5,861 nucleotides of DNA from Pseudomonadota bacterium (lineage in GTDB: Bacteria; Pseudomonadota; Gammaproteobacteria; Halothiobacillales; Halothiobacillaceae): positions 1 to 5,861 of the forward strand of contig JAJYPA010000514.1 of the NCBI GenBank assembly GCA_021795795.1, in the 5' to 3' direction. The stretch's first letter is position 1. Each line of letters opens with the position of its first letter. The notes under the pieces were generated by a model, which saw only the letters and a program-made list of their open reading frames with translations, was not told the origin of the DNA and searched no databases. A program made the translations under genes and the position numbers. This document shows positions 1-4,776 of this stretch, in pieces.

Positions 1-75
1 AATGCCTGCGACCTTACAGGCTTTGGCCTGATCGCGGGGAAAATCGTTTTGCATCCCAATCTTGTGTTTGGCCAT
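1..75 (-). CDS. Unrecognised protein, N-terminal 25 codons only (runs off left edge)
   Basis: An ATG at 73-75 on the minus strand opens a frame that stays open to the window edge. The product begins MAKHKIGMQNDFPRDQ and ends, as far as visible, in KACKVAGI. An AGGAG ribosome-binding site lies at 86-90, 10 nt upstream of the ATG, which supports this as a genuine start. The visible residues show no signal peptide or membrane segment and do not match a family I know, so no function is proposed. It points the same way as the hydrolase gene upstream (308-754), but the 232-bp gap containing a palindrome (226-240) suggests its own promoter rather than a tight operon. It could also be a very short protein ending just outside the window. 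Confidence 0.5.
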   Translation of the reverse strand, partial: MAKHKIGMQNDFPRDQAKACKVAGI

Positions 76-225
76 GGTGAACGTGCTCCTGTGGAAATTG
101 TCTCTGCGCAGCGCATGAGGGCGACATAACGGGGCTTGGAAGAACCCCCATAGACCACCAGGCGCCCATCTCCGTTTCTATCGTGGGTTCCAGCACTGCG
201 ACATTTGGTGGTAATTACGCGATAG

Positions 226-240
226 TTGACAGTGTGTCAA
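226..240. promoter_or_regulatory. Perfect palindrome TTGACA-N3-TGTCAA, candidate operator or -35 overlap
   Basis: Six-base arms are separated by 3 bp. On the minus strand the arm at 235-240 reads TTGACA, a consensus -35 hexamer, about 160 bp upstream of the minus-strand ATG at 75. The sequence 17 bp further on (TAATTA) is a poor -10, so the promoter reading is weak. The palindrome may be a repressor operator overlapping a -35. As a stem-loop behind the hydrolase gene it has no T-tract, so it is not a standard terminator. Apart from a short ACCC/GGGT stem near 252-264, nothing else stands out in 76-307. Confidence 0.35.
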
Positions 241-307
241 ATCGCGGGCAGACCCTCTTGGGGTATCCAACTCCACGCGACTGGCGGTTGCGCGCCGCAT
301 AAAGTGG

Positions 308-754
308 TTATACCCCAAACTTCTGTTGAAGGACCGTACTGGTTGCCTCGCACATGGGTCCTTTTTCAGCGGCACACAGATTGCGAATGACGTGGAAAGG
401 AATCCCCGCATCCCATAGGGAGAACCCGCAGGCCATTATGCAAGCCCCCGTCCGGCTACCCACCAGCCCCCATTCTGTGATTCCTGTAAACTCACGCAAG
501 ACGGTTATCGCCGCCTGATTCAACCCGTAACCCGGCTTGTCGATAATCACCTCGTGCCCCACGTCAATCACCGACCCGCCATCGTTGCCGTCATTCATGC
601 GCGTTCGGAACAGGCTGCCGGGCAGATTGCAAAAACGGGTAGCCACGACGACCGAATAGTCTTGTGCGGCATCCCTAATGCGATCTACCAAGTCAGGCTT
701 GGGGGAAAATCCAAATTGAAGATCAATGACCAATAATCCGCTGCTTTGTGGCAT
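308..754 (-). CDS. Isochorismatase-like cysteine hydrolase, compact form
   Basis: The 148-residue cytoplasmic protein belongs to the isochorismatase-like superfamily, whose members hydrolyse ether or amide-type bonds (isochorismatase, nicotinamidase, ureidoacrylate and related amidohydrolases) through an Asp-Lys-Cys triad. The N-terminal strand LLVIDLQFGF supplies Asp11. The KPGYG segment gives Lys73. GSRTGAC, before a helix ending in WDAGIPFHV, supplies the nucleophile Cys105. All three lie in the expected order. The chain is shorter than the typical 170-210 residues, mainly between Asp11 and Lys73, so the substrate cannot be predicted. The start is supported by AAAGGAG (761-767) 6 nt before the ATG. 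The gene is divergent from the one at 1130, and inverted repeats lie in the shared upstream region. Family call is confident; specific function is unknown. Confidence 0.85.
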   Translation of the reverse strand: MPQSSGLLVIDLQFGFSPKPDLVDRIRDAAQDYSVVVATRFCNLPGSLFRTRMNDGNDGGSVIDVGHEVIIDKPGYGLNQAAITVLREFTGITEWGLVGSRTGACIMACGFSLWDAGIPFHVIRNLCAAEKGPMCEATSTVLQQKFGV

Positions 755-804
755 GGCGTGCTCCTTTCTATCTGAGTGTTACAGCACAACGGCATCCCTG
801 TTTC

Positions 805-831
805 CATTAAGAGGCATCGAACGCCTTAATG
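805..831. repeat. Inverted repeat CATTAAG/CTTAATG
   Basis: Perfect 7-bp arms lie 13 bp apart. Extra GC pairing inside the loop could extend the stem with a small bulge. It lies 51 bp upstream of the hydrolase start, so it would sit in that gene's leader RNA or promoter. It may be an operator or a leader hairpin; the sequence does not distinguish these. Confidence 0.45.
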
Positions 832-917
832 CCCACCTGAACATAAAAGGATAGCGAATGTCGTTATTGAGCGACAAAAGAACCGGATGTCGTACCCCCT
901 CTACAATAGACCATAAA

Positions 918-943
918 CAATAGCTTTTAATCCTATGCTATTG
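918..943. repeat. Inverted repeat CAATAGC/GCTATTG, candidate operator
   Basis: Perfect 7-bp arms flank a 12-bp AT-rich spacer. The half-site spacing of about two helical turns (centre to centre 19 bp) would suit a dimeric regulator bound on one DNA face. It lies roughly midway between the divergent genes at 754 and 1130 and could control either. Confidence 0.45.
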
Positions 944-1065
944 ATCATCGTCATTTCATATACCGCCACAAATCACTTTCGTTGTGTTGCCTCACAGCGA
1001 CGGAAAACCTATTCAATGCCATCAACCATGAACTGACACCGCCAAAAAATCAACCGATAGCGGCT

Positions 1066-1094
1066 GTGGCACGATATCTGCTGCGTTGTATATA
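1066..1094 (+). promoter_or_regulatory. Candidate sigma-70 promoter for the gene at 1130
   Basis: GTGGCA (1066-1071, 4 of 6 to the -35 consensus) is followed after 17 bp by TATATA (1089-1094, close to TATAAT). The transcript would begin near 1101. This is downstream of the ATG at 1094 but upstream of the GTG at 1130, which has its own ribosome-binding site, so it favours the GTG start. Confidence 0.4.
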
Positions 1095-1129
1095 TGGTTA
1101 GGAAAACTGCGACATCATGGAGTGTCATC

Positions 1130-1813
1130 GTGTTTAAAGATGCTGATACCTTTAATGTTTCCGGGGCACTGCTACCTCGTGGTGAAATCCCACACGTCAC
1201 AACGCCGCCTCTGATGCAGCACTACCTGGACCACCTGGCGTTGACACCCGCACAGCGACATTGGGTAGAACAGGAGATGGCACAAGTGCCAGGCGGTTCA
1301 GGCAATGGCAACGCATTCAGTGCATTACAGACCGCGCTAGGGTCCCTCGCGGACGGTGACGAGCTTCATGCGAGGCTGGCGCTGTCGTTGCCCGCCACGC
1401 GTCACGCTGAGCATCCTGCAGCATGGCTGCGCCATCAGCAAGCTCCGGTAATTCGCCGTTCATCGATGGCCCCAAAACCGTTTCTACGTTCCCCGCAAGA
1501 TGTGTTGCGGCACTTTTTCAGTCAGCTACACGTCGCTTCAAAGATAGGTGGCAGCCTCAAAGCGGCTTTTGCATTTTCAGCGCGCAGTACATCTGCGCGC
1601 GGCAAAAGGATTGCCAGGGCTGCCGTGGTATGGGGCATTATCCTGATGGGCGGCTTGGTTGCCCCAGCATTTGCACATGCCCACGAGGATCATTTCCAGC
1701 TTAAGCCCGGATACGAAACGCAGCAGTTGACGAACAGGGCTTACTGTACACAAGAGCCAATTGTCCCGCCTGCTCCGCGCGGACTGCCGCCGCATGATGG
1801 CTTTGATGCCTAA
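1130..1813 (+). CDS. OpgH/MdoH N-terminal-domain-like membrane protein, lacking the glucosyltransferase domain
   Basis: I start at GTG 1130 because GGAG (1119-1122) lies 7 nt upstream and a promoter precedes it. An in-frame ATG at 1094 would add 12 residues but has no ribosome-binding site. The 227-residue product resembles the region before the catalytic domain of OpgH, the inner-membrane glucosyltransferase for osmoregulated periplasmic glucans. It has a YLDHLALTPAQR segment (cf. E. coli YIDAMPIAASEK), a SLADG stretch, the basic motif RRSSMAPKPF (cf. KRSSMFPDPW), then a basic patch and one hydrophobic helix (about residues 162-184) where OpgH has its first membrane segment. A 40-residue proline-rich tail follows and the frame stops. 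The GT2 catalytic domain and other helices are absent. It meets opgG tail to tail with a 4-bp overlap, unlike the usual opgGH operon. It may be a decayed opgH or a domain kept for another role. The match is by eye and moderate. Confidence 0.5.
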   Translation: MFKDADTFNVSGALLPRGEIPHVTTPPLMQHYLDHLALTPAQRHWVEQEMAQVPGGSGNGNAFSALQTALGSLADGDELHARLALSLPATRHAEHPAAWLRHQQAPVIRRSSMAPKPFLRSPQDVLRHFFSQLHVASKIGGSLKAAFAFSARSTSARGKRIARAAVVWGIILMGGLVAPAFAHAHEDHFQLKPGYETQQLTNRAYCTQEPIVPPAPRGLPPHDGFDA

Positions 1814-3351
1814 GACTCCTTGCCGCGTTGCAGCAGATAGGTCCAGGTGTCGCTGAGGGCATGACCTCGCGACTCCAGAAAAAGGCGCACGTTGGTCGGA
1901 TGATGCGCGGGTGGCAGGATCTCGGCCAGCATCTGCCACTGGTGATCGATCGGGTTGAAGTGTACCGTCGAATGGATTAAACGGGCACCCGGCCCCACGG
2001 AAAGGTGCGCCTGCACGGGGGTGTCTGCCGGAAGCCGACCCAAACCGCCACCCGCGAAATCCACCACGATTCGGCGGCTGCCGCCGCTGTGCGGCACGGT
2101 CCCGAGATAGGTCGCGACGGGGTGGCCGCCCGGCGGCATATCGGCGGCATCAAGGAAAAAATCCAGCCGATAACGCACGGAAAAGGCCTGTCCCGGTTGC
2201 GGAGGGTGCCGGGGCACCCAAAAGGTCACGATGTTATCAAGATTGCGGTTATTGGTGGGTAATTCCACCAGCTCCACCTGTCCCTTACCCCAATTGTTCA
2301 AAGGCTGAATCCAGACACTCGGACGCTTTTGATATTGCGTGCTGAGCCCCTCATAACTGGCGAAACGCCGATCCTGCTGAAACAAACCAAAGCCCTGCGG
2401 ATGATCCAGGGTATAGCACGTGACCTGCGTAAACAGCGGATTATTCAATGGCCGGGTAATCCACTCACCATCCCCATTGGCCATGACGAGATCACTGGAA
2501 TCATGCTGTTGCGGATGCCAGTCACCCGCGCGGATACCGCGCCCGCGACCATGCCAGAACATGCTGGATAACGGCGCGATTTCCAGCTCACGAATCTTCT
2601 TGCGCGGATACAGGACTGCCTGGACGCGAATATGCGTGCTCTCGCCGGGCGAGATTTCAAAGCGATAGGCGCCCGTTACCAATGGGCTGTCGAGCAGCGC
2701 ATAAATCGTCAGATGATGCACACCAGGCGTCGGGCGCTGCAGCCAGAATTCCCGGAAATACGGAAAAATTTCACCGGAGGGCAGCGCAGTGTCAATCCCG
2801 AGTCCACGCGCCGAGGTGCCATAGACGGCACCCTTACCCACCGCCCGGAAATAGCTCGCGCCGAGAAAGGACAGGAATTCATTGTGGTGCGGCGGTGTAT
2901 CCAGCGGATATAACAAGGAGAAACCCGCATAACCACCATTTTGGGGGATATGGACCTTTTGCACCAACCGCCCTTCGGCGGAAAATATCTTCGGATCATA
3001 GCGTATGGGATACGCCTGACCGTTTCGAATCATATTGACGCGTACGGGATGATCGAAGGTGCCGCCCAACGGGTAAAACAAGACTTCGAAGGGTAAACCG
3101 GCGTGCTTCCACAGCGGATGGGCGTCGAGAATATGCCCATAAGCCTGTGGACTCAGTTGGCGCAGGCTTTTGCTGGTCTTCACTGGTCGCGGACGCCAAG
3201 GGCTCCGGGCGAGATTATGGGCGTCATGCACCACCTGACTGAAAGCGAACGGCGCCGCCAAAGCGCCCGGAGCAATGGCGGCTAGCAGCGCTCCACAATA
3301 CAGGGGAAGCAGGATGATACGAATGTTGAATGTTGTTTTACACAGAGCCAT
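1810..3351 (-). CDS. opgG: Periplasmic glucan biosynthesis protein OpgG (MdoG)
   Basis: This 513-residue protein matches E. coli OpgG (511 residues) along its length. OpgG acts in the periplasm in making osmoregulated periplasmic glucans, the beta-1,2-linked glucose oligomers of the gram-negative envelope; the family has recently been linked to beta-1,2-glucanase activity (GH186). A Sec signal peptide (residues 1 to about 32, ending in ALA) precedes the mature chain. Conserved blocks include LGASYFRAVGKG, ARGLGIDTALPSGE, REFWLQRP, IYALLDSPLVTGAYRF, HDS (from 283), GEWITRPLNNP, HPQGFGLFQ and WGKGQVELVELPTN. Asp372 in LDNIV aligns with E. coli Asp361, which I recall as catalytic. The signal peptide fixes the ATG at 3349-3351. 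The frame extends 45 codons further upstream, but that part is not OpgG-like and contains the promoter. The ribosome-binding site is weak (AAAGAC). No full-length opgH follows on this strand. Confidence 0.95.
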   Translation of the reverse strand: MALCKTTFNIRIILLPLYCGALLAAIAPGALAAPFAFSQVVHDAHNLARSPWRPRPVKTSKSLRQLSPQAYGHILDAHPLWKHAGLPFEVLFYPLGGTFDHPVRVNMIRNGQAYPIRYDPKIFSAEGRLVQKVHIPQNGGYAGFSLLYPLDTPPHHNEFLSFLGASYFRAVGKGAVYGTSARGLGIDTALPSGEIFPYFREFWLQRPTPGVHHLTIYALLDSPLVTGAYRFEISPGESTHIRVQAVLYPRKKIRELEIAPLSSMFWHGRGRGIRAGDWHPQQHDSSDLVMANGDGEWITRPLNNPLFTQVTCYTLDHPQGFGLFQQDRRFASYEGLSTQYQKRPSVWIQPLNNWGKGQVELVELPTNNRNLDNIVTFWVPRHPPQPGQAFSVRYRLDFFLDAADMPPGGHPVATYLGTVPHSGGSRRIVVDFAGGGLGRLPADTPVQAHLSVGPGARLIHSTVHFNPIDHQWQMLAEILPPAHHPTNVRLFLESRGHALSDTWTYLLQRGKES

Positions 3352-3367
3352 GTCTTTAATCGGGCAA

Positions 3368-3396
3368 ATTATATGCCACCAGTCCCAGGTCGTTAA
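3368..3396 (-). promoter_or_regulatory. Sigma-70-type promoter for opgG
   Basis: On the minus strand TTAACG (3391-3396, 4 of 6) is followed after exactly 17 bp by a perfect TATAAT (3368-3373). Transcription would start near 3361, about 10 nt before the ATG at 3351, giving a very short leader with only a weak AAAGAC ribosome-binding site. The position also rules out the longer 558-codon reading of opgG. Confidence 0.6.
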
Positions 3397-3438
3397 TTTT
3401 CTGCAAAAATGTCTTGATATGGCTATAGGCGCATTGCC

Positions 3439-3558
3439 ATTTTCGTCGCCTGAGGACAACAAAATAAATGACCTGCAGGCGACCACAGCAAATGCTCATA
3501 TACTTGGATCCAGTTATAATTGGTAGATTCCGGCAGGGGAGAGAAGATTTTCGTCGCC
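3439..3558. repeat. Pair of 12-bp direct repeats ATTTTCGTCGCC
   Basis: Identical copies occur at 3439-3450 and 3547-3558, 108 bp apart. GACAACAA or a close variant follows each copy at a variable distance (near 3455 and 3579). They lie upstream of opgG and in the region shared with the divergent gene at 3834. They could be paired regulator sites or a small duplication remnant. Confidence 0.4.
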
Positions 3559-3716
3559 ATATGCAAGTGTCGCTTGTTGACGACAACAACCGGCATAGCA
3601 TTTTTTAGACAAAACACACGTTACATTAATAGATTCAGATTATAAATATCAATATATGTTTTCCATAAGCAACATTATTGTATGAAAAATAATACTTACA
3701 TATGATACAACTACGG

Positions 3717-3746
3717 TTGACACCACCAAATTATTATTGCTAGGTT
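3717..3746 (+). promoter_or_regulatory. Promoter for the DUF4168-like gene
   Basis: A consensus TTGACA (3717-3722) is followed after 18 bp by TAGGTT (3741-3746). TGC immediately before it makes an extended -10 (TGn) that compensates for the weaker hexamer. The AT-rich block upstream could act as an UP element. Transcription would start near 3753, giving a leader of about 80 nt. Confidence 0.6.
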
Positions 3747-3750
3747 AGAA

Positions 3751-3817
3751 GCACATGCAGGTTTATGTGCGTGTTCATTGCCCGACATCCATGATGTAGA
3801 AAACTCTGTTATAGAGT
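3751..3817 (+). promoter_or_regulatory. Structured 5' leader with three short stem-loops
   Basis: Three hairpins are possible between the predicted transcript start and the ribosome-binding site: GCACAT/ATGTGC with an 8-nt loop (3751-3770), ACATC/GATGT with a 3-nt loop (3785-3797) and ACTCT/AGAGT with a 5-nt loop (3803-3817). The last ends one base before the AAAGGAG at 3818-3824. The first, at the 5' end of the RNA, could stabilise the transcript; the last could tune ribosome access. Confidence 0.4.
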
Positions 3818-3833
3818 AAAGGAGAGTAACTGT

Positions 3834-4280
3834 ATGAAGCACATTGTACGCAATTTGTTGTTGGGACTTGGTGTCTTTAGTCTCGGTAGCACCTTGGCTT
3901 TAGCCGATATGGGACCGCCCATGAGCTCTGCTCAGCAGCCTGTCGGCACAGCTACCCAACCTGGTCAGAGCGCTGCGGCGCCGATGATGCCGGCGCAACC
4001 GACTCAGAGCCCTCACGTTGGTCCCACGGAGTTGCGCCACTTTGCATCGGCCATCGTGGCCATTCGGCCGATCGACAAGAAGGTGCACCAGGAAATGTCG
4101 ACGAAAAAAATGACCATGACGCAACATCGTCGGCTACTCGCAAAGTACGGGACGAAAATAAGGCATGTTTTAGTCCAGAATCATCTCACGCCAGTGAGGT
4201 ATGAAATGCTACTGAAAAAGGCACAAACAGATCCGATGTTTGCTCAGCGTACGGAAACCGTCATGAAGAGCATGGGTTAG
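3834..4280 (+). CDS. Small exported DUF4168-like protein
   Basis: The 148-residue protein has a Sec signal peptide (residues 1-24, basic MKHIVRN, hydrophobic core, ALA before Asp25), so the mature form should be periplasmic or secreted. Residues 26-63 form a Pro/Gln/Ala/Met-rich low-complexity linker. The helical part (65-148) resembles DUF4168: ELRHFASAIVAIRPIDKKV, then a basic helix, then LTPVRYEMLLKKAQTDPMFAQRT, the typical end in which a helix precedes a 'TDP' turn. Function in this family is unknown. The start has AAAGGAG (3818-3824) 9 nt upstream and its own promoter at 3717-3746, so it appears monocistronic. No T-tract terminator follows; the nearest structure is the inverted repeat at 4315-4365. 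The fold assignment is by pattern only. Confidence 0.8.
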   Translation: MKHIVRNLLLGLGVFSLGSTLALADMGPPMSSAQQPVGTATQPGQSAAAPMMPAQPTQSPHVGPTELRHFASAIVAIRPIDKKVHQEMSTKKMTMTQHRRLLAKYGTKIRHVLVQNHLTPVRYEMLLKKAQTDPMFAQRTETVMKSMG

Positions 4281-4554
4281 CCTTCGAAACTGTTTGTATT
4301 GGTGAAAGACTTGCCCGCATCCACATCCCGCAGCACCACTGACAGTGCGTGAGATGTGGATGCGGTACAGTATCACTCGATGCCCGGAATCAAGGACAGC
4401 GGGCTGGTAGTGCACCAGAATCGCACTGCTTCCCATGGGGACAAAGGCGTTACCGTTACTAGTCTTGGCGGACGATTGGCCCCAGGCGGTGAGCGCTACC
4501 CGGACATCTGACGCGCCGAAGTTGTGCATTGCGGTGATATCTTTAAGCATAAAT
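4281..4554. other. Intergenic stretch with a doubtful minus-strand ORF
   Basis: The main structure here is the 13-bp inverted repeat at 4315-4365. A minus-strand frame (ATG at 4548-4550, stop at 4209-4211, 113 codons) covers the stretch and overlaps the 3' end of the DUF4168-like gene. Its first 70 residues look somewhat protein-like, for example SSAILVHYQPAVLDSGHRV. However, neither the first ATG nor the next one has a ribosome-binding site, and the last third lies in the inverted repeat and a neighbouring gene. I treat it as a possible gene fragment rather than a gene. Confidence 0.4.
4315..4365. repeat. 13-bp perfect inverted repeat, strong stem-loop without T-tract
   Basis: The arms CCGCATCCACATC (4315-4327) and GATGTGGATGCGG (4353-4365) are perfect complements around a 25-nt centre. 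The centre itself contains a smaller GCAC/GTGC stem. The structure lies 35 bp after the stop of the DUF4168-like gene. No run of T follows it on either strand, so it is not a canonical intrinsic terminator. It could protect the 3' end of the upstream mRNA, be a REP-like element, or be part of a small RNA. Confidence 0.6.
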
Positions 4555-4609
4555 TGTCATAAAAAAGTCATGCAATCTTCATACTAGTGTCACACAAGCC
4601 AGTTACCCT
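4555..4609 (+). promoter_or_regulatory. Pho-box array (four 11-bp-spaced half-sites) with candidate -10
   Basis: Half-sites TGTCAT (4555-4560), AGTCAT (4566-4571), CTTCAT (4577-4582) and TGTCAC (4588-4593) repeat at exactly 11 bp with mostly A/T-rich spacers. This is the layout of two tandem PhoB sites (consensus CTGTCAT, 4 bp, CTGTCAT). TACCCT (4604-4609) starts 10 bp after the last half-site, the spacing found in E. coli phoA, so the array would replace the -35. It precedes the truncated transporter start at 4648 and the regulator at 4767. The predicted response is induction by phosphate starvation. Confidence 0.75.
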
Positions 4610-4636
4610 ATGGGGAGCCGCAATATAGCCCCCATA
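4609..4636 (+). promoter_or_regulatory. Leader hairpin TATGGGG/CCCCATA abutting the ribosome-binding site
   Basis: Perfect 7-bp arms (4609-4615 and 4630-4636) enclose 14 nt in which a further GC/GC pair can form. The 3' arm ends at the first base of the AAGGAG at 4636-4641, so folding could affect translation initiation at 4648. It lies immediately downstream of the predicted -10 and would be near the 5' end of the RNA. Confidence 0.4.
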
Positions 4637-4647
4637 AGGAGATCTGC

Positions 4648-4776
4648 ATGAGTCAGTCCACGGGCACACACGTACCCCAACGTAGTGTCATCGAATCCCT
4701 CAACAATGCCCCGGTGAGTTTCTTCCATTTGCACGCCGCGTTCACGGCGAGTATGGGATTTTTATTATGTTATTGA
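4648..4776 (+). pseudogene. Truncated 5' end of an MFS (phosphate-type) transporter, 42 codons
   Basis: An ATG with AAGGAG (4636-4641) 6 nt upstream starts a 42-residue frame that ends in TGA at 4774-4776. Residues 15-37, including NNAPVSFFHLHAAF and then TASMGF, resemble the start of MFS transporters of the phosphate-permease type. In those, a 'NAP...FH' segment leads to 'GMGFFTDAYD' at the first membrane helix. Here the match breaks off after MGF, where the DNA becomes abruptly AT-rich (from about 4759). The gene is preceded by Pho boxes, as expected for a phosphate transporter. The stop overlaps the ATG of the next gene by 10 bp, so the remnant may now serve as a translated leader coupled to the regulator. 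The family call rests on a short N-terminal stretch and is moderate. Confidence 0.55.

Larger units (their letters stand above)
755..1129. other. Divergent intergenic region with three inverted repeats
   Basis: This 375-bp region separates the minus-strand hydrolase from the plus-strand gene at 1130 and holds no convincing ORF. Visible structure comprises inverted repeats CATTAAG/CTTAATG (805-831), TGTCG/CGACA (859-876) and CAATAGC/GCTATTG (918-943), plus a likely plus-strand promoter at 1066-1094. The part from 840 to 960 is more AT-rich than the flanking genes. I find no clear sigma-70 promoter for the hydrolase gene. TATTGT on the minus strand (903-908) is a possible -10 but has no good -35. 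Confidence 0.6.
3352..3833. other. AT-rich divergent intergenic region between opgG and the DUF4168 gene
   Basis: These 482 bp hold the opgG promoter (minus strand), a pair of 12-bp direct repeats (3439-3450 and 3547-3558), a strongly AT-rich block (about 3600-3735) and the promoter and leader of the gene at 3834. The AT-rich block includes ATTATT/AATAAT inverted arms near 3674-3694. Such a block upstream of a promoter could act as an UP element or a nucleoid-protein binding region. Open frames here are not protein-like and are not called. Confidence 0.55.

Noticed and set aside
226..240. Palindrome as an intrinsic terminator for the hydrolase gene
   Set aside because: The stem is only 6 bp and no T-tract follows on the minus strand.
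178..411. Minus-strand 77-codon frame
   Set aside because: It overlaps the hydrolase gene in another frame, has no ribosome-binding site, and its composition is not protein-like.
1094..1129. ATG at 1094 as start of the OpgH-like gene
   Set aside because: It has no ribosome-binding site and overlaps the likely -10 element; GTG 1130 has GGAG at 7 nt. It remains a possible alternative.
3352..3486. 45-codon upstream extension of opgG from the ATG at 3486
   Set aside because: It has no ribosome-binding site, is unlike OpgG, would place the signal peptide internally, and contains the TTAACG-N17-TATAAT promoter.
3561..3608. 15-codon plus-strand frame reading MQVSLVDDNNRHSIF, reminiscent of a receiver start
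   Set aside because: It is too short, the nearest purine-rich site is about 17 nt away, and no continuation exists in other frames.
3356..3617. Minus-strand frames of 64 and 81 codons upstream of opgG
   Set aside because: They overlap each other and the opgG promoter, are Cys/Ser/Arg-rich without pattern, and lack good ribosome-binding sites.
3900..4143. Minus-strand frames inside the DUF4168-like gene
   Set aside because: They are antisense shadows of a gene with a clear signal peptide, promoter and ribosome-binding site.
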